Shown piece by piece: positions 32,113 to 39,903 of a stretch of 45,650 nt of DNA. The notes beneath the pieces were generated by a model. That model searched no databases. It saw nothing but the letters and a program-made list of their open reading frames with translations, and had not been told where the DNA came from. The stretch covers positions 1 through 45,650 of the forward strand of contig DAHVOH010000022.1 in NCBI GenBank assembly GCA_027318915.1, read 5' to 3'. This stretch comes from Clostridiales bacterium (lineage in GTDB: Bacteria; Bacillota_E; Sulfobacillia; Sulfobacillales; JAIMBI01). Position numbers and translations under genes: made by a program. Numbering within the stretch: the first letter of the stretch is position 1; the number at the start of each line of letters is the position of its first letter.

Positions 32113-32898
32113 GTGGGGATGGCCGGGTCCCGGGGCCGGCCGGATCGCCGGCAGGGCAGCGGGGGCGCCAGTCTGGCGCCCGGGGGGCGGGCGGCCCTGG
32201 CGCCGTGGTTGCTGGACCCGTCCTTAGGCCGGGCGGTGGCCGCGTGGTCCGGACGGCCGACCACCCGGGCTCTGGCCGGTGCGCGCAGCGGTGCGGTGGT
32301 CGAGCCCGATGTGGTCGCGACGATGCGCAGCGCACGCCGCCGAGCCGGACTCGTCTCGGACTTGCGGCGCCGCCCGCGGCGGCGACGCCGTGCGCGCCTG
32401 CTGGTGCTGTGGGATGTGTCCGGGTCCATGGCGGAATTTGTGCCCCACTTCTTTCCGTGGATATACGGTGTGGCGGCGACTCGGCCGCACCTGCGCGTGT
32501 GGGCGTTCGGGCGGGACTATGAAGACATCACCGACGAGCTTCGGCGTCCGGCCGAGGAGGCGCGCCGGCACCTGGGCCGTCTGGCCGGGGTGTTCGGGGG
32601 AGGCACCGCCATCGCCGCGACGATGGCGGCGGCCCGCAGTGCCGGCCTGATCGCGCCGTCGACGGTGGTGGTAGTGATCTCGGACGGATGGGAGGCGGAG
32701 CGCCCCGAGGCGTTGGCCGGCGAACTGGCGGCGTGGGCGGGCTCGGTGCGGCGGCTGGTGTGGATCAATCCGCTGATGTCCATTCCCGGCTATCAACCGG
32801 TTCAACGCGGGATCGTGATTGCGCGCCGTTATGCGGATCGGATGGCGGCGGGCATGCCTTATGGCGACTTGGCCCGCGTGGGGGAGCAAGATGCCTAG
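32113..32898 (+). CDS. VWA-domain protein (CoxE-like)
   Basis: 261 residues from GTG 32113; ATG 32119 is the alternative, and neither has a good ribosome site. An Arg/Gly-rich N-terminus (about 1-98) precedes a von Willebrand A domain. The MIDAS motif is 'LWDVSGSMAEF' (D101-S105), with 'VFGGGTAIAATM' (the threonine) and 'VVVVISDGWEAE' (the second Asp). Typical CoxE proteins are longer at the N-terminus. It lies in the same reading frame as the ATPase, separated only by the TGA at 32047-32049. It is the partner of the MoxR ATPase in cofactor maturation. Confidence 0.85.
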   Translation: MGMAGSRGRPDRRQGSGGASLAPGGRAALAPWLLDPSLGRAVAAWSGRPTTRALAGARSGAVVEPDVVATMRSARRRAGLVSDLRRRPRRRRRARLLVLWDVSGSMAEFVPHFFPWIYGVAATRPHLRVWAFGRDYEDITDELRRPAEEARRHLGRLAGVFGGGTAIAATMAAARSAGLIAPSTVVVVISDGWEAERPEALAGELAAWAGSVRRLVWINPLMSIPGYQPVQRGIVIARRYADRMAAGMPYGDLARVGEQDA

Positions 32899-33047
32899 AC
32901 GGCAGGAAAATCCGTCCTCGATGTTCAACCCTGATTGAAGAGGAGATCCCGGGTGGAGGCCCCGGCGGAGCGGACGAGGGCGGACGGCTCTCCGCTCCGG
33001 GTGCGCGGCCGACATCGGCGGGCGACGTTGTGAAGGGAGCCGAAAAC

Positions 33048-33917
33048 GTGAAACCGGTAGCATTTCGATACCATGCTCCGACCGATGTCCGGGAGGCCAT
33101 AGGCCTATTGGACGAGGCCGGTTTTGGCGGCAAGGTTCTGGCCGGCGGCCAGAGTCTGGTGCCGATGATGAACTTTCGGCTGGCGCGTCCCGAAGTGCTG
33201 GTGGATGTGAGCCGCATCAGCGCCCTGCGGGGGGTGCGGCGCGAGCCGGACGGGCTCGCGATCGGGGCGACCACGACGCACGAAGCGCTGTTGACCGATG
33301 AGGTCGTGGGCCGTGAATGGCCGGTGATGCGGGCGGCCGCTGCGCTGATTGGGCATTGGGGCATCCGGGTTCGCGGCACTATCGGCGGCAGCGTCGCCCA
33401 TGCCGATCCGGCGGCGGAGTGGCCGGCGGTGCTGGCCGCGCTGGGCAGCGAGGCCGTGGTGGAAGGACCCGCGGGGGTGCGCCGGGTTAGCTTGGACGAT
33501 TTGATCGTGGGGCCGTTGACGACCGTGCTGGAGCCGGCGGAACTGGTGACCGGATTCAAGATTCCGGCGGCCGCCGCCGATGTGCGGGCGGGCATTTACG
33601 AACTGGCCCGTCGGCCGGGGGACTTTGCGCTGGTCGGGGCCGTGGCCGTGCGGCGCGGAACCGATGTCACGTTTACCTGGTTTGGCCTCGGCACCCGGTT
33701 TCAGTCCCGGACGGTCGCGCGCTTTGCGGACCTGGAGGCCGCCGAGCAGACGCGGGCTTTGGAGGATCTGGGTCCCACGCTGGAGGCGGAGTCGGATCTG
33801 CACGCATCGCGGGCGTGGCGGCAGCGCGTAGCGGCCGTCGTCGCAGAGCGGGCATACCGAGCCCTGGAGGATGACGGAGGATTGAAGGCGGCGGAGAGGA
33901 GTGGGCTCAGTGTCTGA
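33048..33917 (+). CDS. Molybdenum hydroxylase FAD-binding subunit (CoxM/XdhB-like)
   Basis: 289 residues from a GTG 8 bases after AAGGGAG. Two FAD motifs are intact: 'AGGQSLVPMMNFRLARP' (32-48) and 'TIGGSVAHADPAAEWP' (111-126). The C-terminal CO-dehydrogenase flavoprotein domain follows ('LTTVLEPAELVTGFKIP'). It passes electrons from the 2Fe-2S subunit to an acceptor. It overlaps the next gene by 8 bases. The large molybdopterin subunit that should complete the enzyme is not in the window. Confidence 0.92.
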   Translation: MKPVAFRYHAPTDVREAIGLLDEAGFGGKVLAGGQSLVPMMNFRLARPEVLVDVSRISALRGVRREPDGLAIGATTTHEALLTDEVVGREWPVMRAAAALIGHWGIRVRGTIGGSVAHADPAAEWPAVLAALGSEAVVEGPAGVRRVSLDDLIVGPLTTVLEPAELVTGFKIPAAAADVRAGIYELARRPGDFALVGAVAVRRGTDVTFTWFGLGTRFQSRTVARFADLEAAEQTRALEDLGPTLEAESDLHASRAWRQRVAAVVAERAYRALEDDGGLKAAERSGLSV

Positions 33918-34413
33918 CGCCACGTCGATGGCTGCGAGCGAGCGGGTCACGGTGCGGATGGTGGTTAACGGCCAGGAACGAGCGGTCACGGTGGAGCCCC
34001 GCTGGTTGTTGTCGGACGTCCTGCGGGACGAACTGGGGCTGACCGGTGTACATGTGGGCTGCGAGCATGGCGTGTGTGGGTCGTGCACGGTTTTATGGGA
34101 GGGAGAGCCCGTGCGCAGCTGCCTCACGTTCGCGGTGCAGGCAGATGGGGCCCACATTGAAACGGTCGAGGCGTTGGGGACGCCGGATCAGTTGGACCCC
34201 ATCCAAACGGCGTTCTGGGAGAAACATGGCTTGCAGTGCGGCTACTGCACGCCGGGCATGGTTTTGACCGCCAAGGCCCTGCTGGATCGGGTGCCCCACC
34301 CCTCCGAGGAGGAGATTCGCGCGGCGTTGTCCGGCAATCTCTGCCGCTGCACCGGATACCAATTTATCGTGGAGGCTGTCGAACGGGCCGCCGAGCTGCG
34401 CTCGGAGGCGTGA
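33910..34413 (+). CDS. Molybdenum hydroxylase 2Fe-2S subunit (CoxS-like)
   Basis: 167 residues. The GTG at 33910 has GAGGAG at proper distance; the GTG at 33901 directly abuts that site. The plant-type [2Fe-2S] cluster is C51-x4-C56-x2-C59-x11-C71 ('CEHGVCGSC'), and the second cluster domain is C110-x2-C113 ('CGYCTPGM') with C145-x-C147 ('NLCRCTGYQ'). All eight cysteines are present, so both clusters should assemble. It shuttles electrons from the Mo site to FAD. Overlaps the FAD subunit gene, and the KAS III gene begins 24 bases later. Confidence 0.94.
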   Translation: MSDATSMAASERVTVRMVVNGQERAVTVEPRWLLSDVLRDELGLTGVHVGCEHGVCGSCTVLWEGEPVRSCLTFAVQADGAHIETVEALGTPDQLDPIQTAFWEKHGLQCGYCTPGMVLTAKALLDRVPHPSEEEIRAALSGNLCRCTGYQFIVEAVERAAELRSEA

Positions 34414-34437
34414 GGCGACGGTGGGAGAGGAGACCGA

Positions 34438-35490
34438 GTGACGTTGGCGAGTGATGATGGCCCCTCGGCCCAGATCGTGGCGCTGGGGGCCTACGCGCCG
34501 CGGCATCGCATGCTCAATCGGGAGTGGGCGGAGTATGTCGACACCTCCGACGAGTGGATCTACAGCCGGACGGGAATTCGTGCCCGGCGCATCGCCGGTC
34601 CCGACGAATCGACGGCCACGGTGGCCACGCAAGCGGCGGAGTTGTGCCTGCAGGCGGCCCGTTTCCCGGCCGATGAGGTGCGTTGGGTCTTGGTGTCGAC
34701 GGACACGCCGGAGATGTGGAATCCGGCCAGCGCCTGCTTCGTGCAGGCGGCGCTGGGAGCGCGCGGCGCGATAGCCCTGGACTTGACCGGCGGCTGTTCG
34801 GGATTCGTGGCGGGGATGGGATTGGCGCAAGCCCGGGCGGCGATGGGAGAGCCGGTCTTGCTGATTGGCTGCGAGGTGCTGAGCAAGGCGATGGATTGGT
34901 CGGACCGGTCCACCGCGGTTCTGTTCGGAGACGGCGCCGGAGCGGCGCTGGTGCTGCCCCGGGCGCCGGGCGGGCCGTGCCGGGGGTTCAGTGTACAGAG
35001 CCTGTACGCGCGCACCGATGGCCGCGATGCCGACATTCTCGGCAAGCCTTACGGCGGGACGAAGAATCCGTTGACGCCGGAGCTGGTGGCGGGTGGCCAT
35101 CACCACCGCATTGTGATGCACGGCCCCTACGTGTTCAAGAATGCGGTCACCAAAATGGCCGACGCCGCCCTCCAGGCGGTGGCGCAGGCGGGCCTGTCTC
35201 TCGACCAGGTGGATTGGGTGGTGCCGCATCAGGCCAATCAGCGCATTATCGACGCGGTCCAAGAGAGGCTGCGGCTGCCGGCGGAGAAGGTGTTCAGCAA
35301 CGTCCAGGAATACGCCAACACCGGCTCTGCCTCCATCGGCATCGCGTTGGTGGAGGCGATTCAACGGGGGCTGATTCGGGCCGGACAGACGGTTCTCACG
35401 GTGGCGTTCGGGTCCGGATTCTCCTGGGCGGCCAGTGTGTGGCGGGCCGAGACGGTGCCGGCGGTGGCGGCCGCTTTGGAGGGTGACTGA
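34438..35490 (+). CDS. 3-oxoacyl-[ACP] synthase III (KAS III, FabH-like)
   Basis: 350 residues, GTG start behind GAGGAG. It condenses an acyl-CoA primer with malonyl-ACP. The catalytic triad is complete: Cys120 ('LTGGCSGF'), His264 ('VPHQANQRI') and Asn294 ('YANTGSASI'). 'DTSDEWIYSRTGIRARRI' is the N-terminal signature. In Bacillota such enzymes often select branched acyl-CoA primers, which would connect to leucine dehydrogenase, but specificity cannot be read here. Unusually it is sandwiched between molybdenum hydroxylase subunits and a peptidase rather than other fab genes. It could instead act in a secondary or acyl-CoA pathway. Confidence 0.92.
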   Translation: MTLASDDGPSAQIVALGAYAPRHRMLNREWAEYVDTSDEWIYSRTGIRARRIAGPDESTATVATQAAELCLQAARFPADEVRWVLVSTDTPEMWNPASACFVQAALGARGAIALDLTGGCSGFVAGMGLAQARAAMGEPVLLIGCEVLSKAMDWSDRSTAVLFGDGAGAALVLPRAPGGPCRGFSVQSLYARTDGRDADILGKPYGGTKNPLTPELVAGGHHHRIVMHGPYVFKNAVTKMADAALQAVAQAGLSLDQVDWVVPHQANQRIIDAVQERLRLPAEKVFSNVQEYANTGSASIGIALVEAIQRGLIRAGQTVLTVAFGSGFSWAASVWRAETVPAVAAALEGD

Positions 35491-35514
35491 GATGCTGGCG
35501 CGAAGGAGAAGCGT

Positions 35515-37509
35515 ATGAGCCTGGTGCCCGAGGATCTTTTGGCGTTGAAGCTGGTCGGCGCTCCCATCGCGGACCCGATTCGGGAGCGGTTCTACTTTGT
35601 GGAGAGCCGCCTCAACCGAACCGAGAATCGGGGCGAGACCCGCCTCGGCTATTTGGACCGGACGAGCCCGTCCCCGCCAACGCCCCATTGGCTCACCGCG
35701 GGCCCCTCGGACCACGACCCGCGCCCGTCCCCGGACGGCCAGCGGTTGGCGTTTCTTTCGCGGCGCTCGGGAGCAAGCCAGGTGTGGATCCTGCCGCTGG
35801 ATGGGGGCGAGCCGGCCCAGCTCACGCATATTCGTGGCGGGGTCTCTGATCTGGTGTGGTGCTCCGATGGCGCCAGTCTGATTGTGGTGGCGGCGCTTCG
35901 CGACGCCGGGCTGGAGTCGGAGGACGAGCCGGCGCCCGGGGACCCGAGGACCCGCTACACCCAGGATGTGCGCATCATCCGCCACCAATACCACAAGATG
36001 GACGGCGTGGGGTTCTTCGACGATCGCTTCCGGCAGCTGGTGCGGGTGACGGTACCGGACGGCCAGACCACGGTGCTGACGCATGAGCCCGCTCACCATG
36101 TCGCGCCGGCGATCAGTCCCGACGGCCTCTTTGTGGCGTTTGTGGCCAATCTGCGACCGGACGCGGACAGCCGCCCGTTCCCGGCCGATTTGCACCGGCT
36201 GCATCTGCCAAGTGGGCGCCAAGAGCTCCTCACTCATGGGGAGATTGGCGTGGAGGCTCCGGCTTGGCGGCCGGACGGCCGGGCCCTGGCCGTGTTGGGC
36301 ACGCGCCCGGAGGATTTGGGATACGGCAACAGCGGTCTCTACTTGGTGGTTCCGGGTCGGGACCCGGAGCTTTGGAGCGCGGCGCTGGACCGGCCGTTGG
36401 GCGATCATACCGCCGGCGACACGCTGGCCCCGCAGCGTTCGCAGCTGGTCTGGCGCCGAGACGGACAGACCGTGGCGGCCCAGGTGGCCACGGAGGGCCG
36501 GGTCGAAGTCTGGGAGTTTGACGGACGGGGCCCGGGCCGGCCGCTGCTGGCGGGGGATCGTGTGATTGGCTCGCTGGCGGGCGGCTCGGACGACAGCCTG
36601 TTGCTGGGCTGGTCGGACCCGGTGACACCGTCAGCTCTCAGTTGGTGGGACGGCGAGGAGCGGACATGGGTCTGGCCGGTTCCTTGGCGGCCCGAGGACA
36701 TTGCACGGCCGACCAAGTTTCAATTCCGCGCGCCGGGCGGTCCCCCGGTCGACGGATGGATCCTGCGCCACGCGGGACGCCGTCCGGGACCCGTGCCGGT
36801 CGTCCTGGAGGTTCACGGCGGACCGGCGTCTCTGTACGGGGAACGCTTCTTCTTTGAGTTTCAAGTGCTGGCGCAGGCGGGATGGGCGGTGGTGTATACC
36901 AATCCGAGGGGGAGCTTGGGCTACGGCCACGCCTTTTGCACCGCCATCATGGGTCAGTGGGGCGACCGGGACTATCAGGACGTGTTGGCGGGGCTCGATG
37001 CCGCGCTGGCGCGGGATCCGGGCTTGGACGGTCGGCGCGTGGCCATCGCCGGCGGCAGTTACGGCGGGTTCATGGTCAATTGGGCCATTTCCCACACGGA
37101 CCGGTTCGTGGCGGCGGTAGCCATGCGGTCGGTGGTCAATCGGGTGTCGGCCATGGGAACCAGCGACATGGGGTGGCTGCGCATGCCCCAATATGGAGGA
37201 GCCCGGTGGTGGGAAAATCCGGAGCCGTACTGGCAGCAGTCGCCGCTCCGCTATGCGAGCGCGATCCGGACCCCGCTGCTGCTGGAGCACCAGGAGCAAG
37301 ATCTGCGCCTGCCGATGGAGCAGGCCGAGCAGCTGTTCATGGTGCTCAAGACGTTGGGCCGCGACGTGACCCTGGTCCGCTATCCCGGGGAGTCTCACGG
37401 CATCAGCCGCCAGGGCAAGCCCTGGCACCGGGTGTTTCGCCTGGAGATGATGCGCGAGTGGCTCAGGCGGCATCTGGACGATGACGGGCCGCCCGGAACG
37501 GGGGGCTAG
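35515..37509 (+). CDS. S9-family serine peptidase (acylaminoacyl-peptidase-like)
   Basis: 664 residues. The N-terminal two-thirds is a beta-propeller of WD40-like/TolB repeats ('DHDPRPSPDGQRLAFLSRRS', 'ISPDGLFVAFVANL', 'WRPDGRALAVLG'). The C-terminal alpha/beta hydrolase domain has 'VVLEVHGGPASLYGERF', nucleophile 'AGGSYGGFMVNWAI' (Ser515), acid 'EQDLRLP' (Asp596) and 'GESHGISR' (His628). It removes residues or N-acylated residues from short peptides in the cytoplasm. AAGGAG precedes the ATG. Its TAG stop overlaps the stop of the convergent transferase gene in the tetranucleotide CTAG. Confidence 0.93.
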   Translation: MSLVPEDLLALKLVGAPIADPIRERFYFVESRLNRTENRGETRLGYLDRTSPSPPTPHWLTAGPSDHDPRPSPDGQRLAFLSRRSGASQVWILPLDGGEPAQLTHIRGGVSDLVWCSDGASLIVVAALRDAGLESEDEPAPGDPRTRYTQDVRIIRHQYHKMDGVGFFDDRFRQLVRVTVPDGQTTVLTHEPAHHVAPAISPDGLFVAFVANLRPDADSRPFPADLHRLHLPSGRQELLTHGEIGVEAPAWRPDGRALAVLGTRPEDLGYGNSGLYLVVPGRDPELWSAALDRPLGDHTAGDTLAPQRSQLVWRRDGQTVAAQVATEGRVEVWEFDGRGPGRPLLAGDRVIGSLAGGSDDSLLLGWSDPVTPSALSWWDGEERTWVWPVPWRPEDIARPTKFQFRAPGGPPVDGWILRHAGRRPGPVPVVLEVHGGPASLYGERFFFEFQVLAQAGWAVVYTNPRGSLGYGHAFCTAIMGQWGDRDYQDVLAGLDAALARDPGLDGRRVAIAGGSYGGFMVNWAISHTDRFVAAVAMRSVVNRVSAMGTSDMGWLRMPQYGGARWWENPEPYWQQSPLRYASAIRTPLLLEHQEQDLRLPMEQAEQLFMVLKTLGRDVTLVRYPGESHGISRQGKPWHRVFRLEMMREWLRRHLDDDGPPGTGG

Positions 37510-38330
37510 CCGGCGGCGGTTGCCGGAAACCGGCGCTGCGAATGGAGGACTTCCGCCCGTTGCCATTCCGCGTCGCCAATGGCCGAGGGGGCGAGGCCGA
37601 GGGTGCGTTCGTACCCGATCCGCAATGCGGCGCGCACTTCCTCTCGCGTCACGGGCCGGCCCAATTGGAGGCTGAGATTGGTGACGGCTTCCGGATCGAA
37701 GCGGCGGTCGGAGCCGGCCTGTCGGTAGAATTCTTGAATGAACGCGGTGGTGGCAACCGGCTCCTGGTCAACCAGCAGCATGCCGCTCACCAGGGTGAAG
37801 CCTTGGCGGATGGCTTGGGAGATGCCGGCCACCTTGCGCCCGTTGACGACAATGTCCCACGGTCCTTCGCAGTAGGAGCCCCGGGCGGCACCGAAGGCCG
37901 CCTTGACGCCCAGAATGCGGAGCGCCTCCAGGGCGCCGGCGGCCAGCTCGCGAAAATTGCGCTCCAGGGTGGTCAAGTCCCGGCACGCGCGCATGGCCCC
38001 GAAGGACAGGCAGTGCTCGTCGAGCAGGACGGCACTGCCTCCGCTGATGCGCATGAACACCGGCAGGCCCCGAGCCGTCAACGTGGCGGCGGCCTGCTCC
38101 ACGCGCGGCAGGCGGCGGTCCTGGGGACCGAGGAGGACGTATGGGCGCTGCGGCCGCACCAGGACCGCGGGAGGGCCGTCCCGCGCCGTCAGGGCGATCG
38201 CTTCCGCCAGAACCGGCGACAAACGCAGGTACGCGGCCGGCGCGTCGTCCGGCACTTCGAGCCAGCGGTAGGGTTCTCCGGCGGCGGGAACAAGACGCGT
38301 CGAGTCGGCGGTGTTCACAGGGTTGGCCAC
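37506..38330 (-). CDS. Octanoyl/lipoyl-protein transferase (LipL/LipM, LplA fold)
   Basis: 274 residues. BPL/LplA/LipB catalytic fold: 'YVLLGPQDRRLPRVEQAAA', 'FMRISGGSAVLLDEHCLSFGA' (acyl pocket), 'GSYCEGPWDIVVNGRKVAGI' followed by 'SQAIRQG'. The Cys in the last block aligns with the acyl-thioester Cys of the LipM and LipL enzymes, and the Lys is conserved. It moves octanoyl or lipoyl groups onto lipoate-dependent proteins (GcvH, E2). LipL and LipM cannot be separated from sequence alone. The GTG at 38330 lies very close to the predicted transcription start, so the leader is short or nearly absent. A GTG five codons in is an alternative. Confidence 0.85.
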   Translation of the reverse strand: MANPVNTADSTRLVPAAGEPYRWLEVPDDAPAAYLRLSPVLAEAIALTARDGPPAVLVRPQRPYVLLGPQDRRLPRVEQAAATLTARGLPVFMRISGGSAVLLDEHCLSFGAMRACRDLTTLERNFRELAAGALEALRILGVKAAFGAARGSYCEGPWDIVVNGRKVAGISQAIRQGFTLVSGMLLVDQEPVATTAFIQEFYRQAGSDRRFDPEAVTNLSLQLGRPVTREEVRAALRIGYERTLGLAPSAIGDAEWQRAEVLHSQRRFPATAAG

Positions 38331-38342
38331 ACTCCCGTCTGG

Positions 38343-38376
38343 ATTCTAGCCGATTGAGCCCGTGGCGTCATGACGC
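38343..38376 (-). promoter_or_regulatory. Promoter of the lipoyl-transferase gene with overlapping palindrome
   Basis: Minus strand: ATGACG (38371-38366), 17 bases, TAGAAT (38348-38343). The -35 lies inside a perfect 12-bp palindrome GCGTCATGACGC (38365-38376), a candidate operator in the gap between two divergent genes. Confidence 0.5.
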
Positions 38377-38426
38377 AGGGCACCAGCCGGGCGATGTGCG
38401 CGGGAGCCACGCGAAGGGGGAGAGTC

Positions 38427-39266
38427 GTGGACCTGCAGGAGGTGCGCATCGCGGGACCGCGGGGCAAGACCGTTCGTGTGGTGGGACGCCGCGGAGCCGG
38501 TCTGCCATCCTTGTGGTGGCCTGACCTCGGCTGGGGCGCCGAGGCCTTGTTGCCGCTGCTACACGCTCTGCCGCGCCAGGGCGGTGCCGTGTGGGCGGTG
38601 GATCCGCCCGGTCACGGGGGCTCGGAGGACCTCGAGACAGTGGATGGAGCGGATGTGGTGGCGGTGTGGCACAGTCTCCTGGAGTTCGTCGGCCGTCCGG
38701 CGGTGGTGGGCGGCCATGCGCTGGGAGCGGTGGCCGCGCTGATGGGCCTGCCCTGGGTCGAGACTCGGGTCGCCGGCGTGGTGCTGCTGGACGGGGGCGC
38801 GGAAGAGCGCCCGCGGGCGGAGACGCCGCTGGATCGACGGCAGTGCGTGCGGGATTGGCACGCGGCCCATCGGTGGCCGGACTGGAACGCGTTCTGGGAG
38901 GCCATGGGGGAGAGGGGCCCTCTTGACCAGGCGGCGCGAGCGGCTCTCCGCACCTGGGTGCAGGAGCGACACGGCCGCGTGGAACCTCGACTGTCGCCGA
39001 CGCTGGCGGCCCAGTATCTGGAGTGGCAGGCCACCTATCGCTTGGATGCGTTGTGGCCCTGGCCGGGACCGGCCCTGCTGGTTCATGCCGGCACCGCCTC
39101 CCCGGCGGGTGTTGCCGCGTTGGCCCGGGCCATGCCGCGGTTGCGGGTGGTCGCCGTGCCTGAGGCGGGGCACGAACTGCTGCAGTGGGCGCCCGGGGTG
39201 GCGGCTCTGGTCACGGCGTTCCTCGGAAGCCTGGGTGGACGGGGGAACGCGGATCCGGCATGGTAG
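38427..39266 (+). CDS. Alpha/beta-hydrolase-fold protein lacking the nucleophile serine
   Basis: 279 residues from a GTG 5 bases after GGGGGAG; an ATG at 38370 is less likely. The fold is clear: 'AVWAVDPPGHGGSED', the elbow strand-turn-helix 'AVVGGHALGAVAALMGLP', 'VVLLDGG', 'PALLVHAGTAS' and 'VPEAGHELLQ' with the expected His. The elbow reads G-H-A-L-G, so the nucleophile position holds Ala98 instead of Ser/Cys/Asp. It is either a non-catalytic family member or an enzyme with different chemistry. Divergent from the transferase and directly upstream of def. Confidence 0.82.
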   Translation: MDLQEVRIAGPRGKTVRVVGRRGAGLPSLWWPDLGWGAEALLPLLHALPRQGGAVWAVDPPGHGGSEDLETVDGADVVAVWHSLLEFVGRPAVVGGHALGAVAALMGLPWVETRVAGVVLLDGGAEERPRAETPLDRRQCVRDWHAAHRWPDWNAFWEAMGERGPLDQAARAALRTWVQERHGRVEPRLSPTLAAQYLEWQATYRLDALWPWPGPALLVHAGTASPAGVAALARAMPRLRVVAVPEAGHELLQWAPGVAALVTAFLGSLGGRGNADPAW

Positions 39267-39298
39267 AATCGGAGCGAGCAACATGGAGGTGCAGGCAA

Positions 39299-39898
39299 AC
39301 GGTTCGGCCAATCTATATGATTCCCCGCGACGCGGCGGTGCTGAGAGCACGGTCGGTGCGGTATGCGGATGTGCGCCAAGCAGCGGCGCTGGTGCAGGAT
39401 TTGCGGGAAACCTGGGACACGGTCGCGGCCCACGGCATTGCGGCCCCACAGGTGGGTGTGAATCGGCGGTTGTTTGTGTATCGCCCCTATGAGGCGGGCG
39501 ATGAGGTGGAGCCCATTGCCGTGGTGAACCCCAAGATCATCAAGGCCAGCGGTGAACTGACCGACTTCGACGGATGCCTCAGCGTGCCGGGTGTCTATGG
39601 GCAGACGCGTCGGGCGGAGCGTGTTGAGATTATGGCCGAGACGCTGCAGGGAGAGCGCGTCCGCCTCAAGTTTGAAGGCTTTACCGCCCGCATCATTCAG
39701 CATGAGATTGACCATTTGGAAGGCGTGCTGTTCATCGACCGCCTCGATGGGCTGGATGACCTCTACGTGTTGGAGGAGGAGCCGCCAGGTGAGGAAGGCG
39801 GCGAGCCGAAATTGAAGCCGGCACCGCTCACCCCGGCGCAGCGGCAGCTGATTGAAACGCAACGGCGGCCGCTGCCGGGACACGCCCTGCACTGGTAG
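39299..39898 (+). CDS. def: Peptide deformylase, probable ACG start
   Basis: 199 residues if started at 39299. It removes the formyl group from nascent N-termini. Metal and active-site motifs: 'HGIAAPQVGVNRR', 'DFDGCLSVPGVYG' (Cys ligand) and 'IIQHEIDHLEGVLF' (HExxH). The family N-terminus has the form M-[x]-(V/I)-x-P-I-x-x-x; here it reads 'TVRPIYMIPRD' with ACG where Met belongs. GGAGGTG (39285-39291) stands exactly 7 bases before that ACG. Alternatives are ATG 39317, which removes conserved residues, and ATG 39260, which adds 13 unrelated residues, overlaps the previous stop and has only a weak site. The C-terminal 30 residues are a Glu/Pro-rich tail. Confidence 0.9.
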   Translation, partial: TVRPIYMIPRDAAVLRARSVRYADVRQAAALVQDLRETWDTVAAHGIAAPQVGVNRRLFVYRPYEAGDEVEPIAVVNPKIIKASGELTDFDGCLSVPGVYGQTRRAERVEIMAETLQGERVRLKFEGFTARIIQHEIDHLEGVLFIDRLDGLDDLYVLEEEPPGEEGGEPKLKPAPLTPAQRQLIETQRRPLPGHALHW

Positions 39899-39903
39899 AG
39901 GGC

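Noticed and set aside
34093..36408. 771-codon minus-strand open frame opposite the FeS subunit, KAS III and S9 peptidase
   Set aside because: A by-product of high GC codon positions; the three plus-strand genes have full catalytic motifs and ribosome sites.
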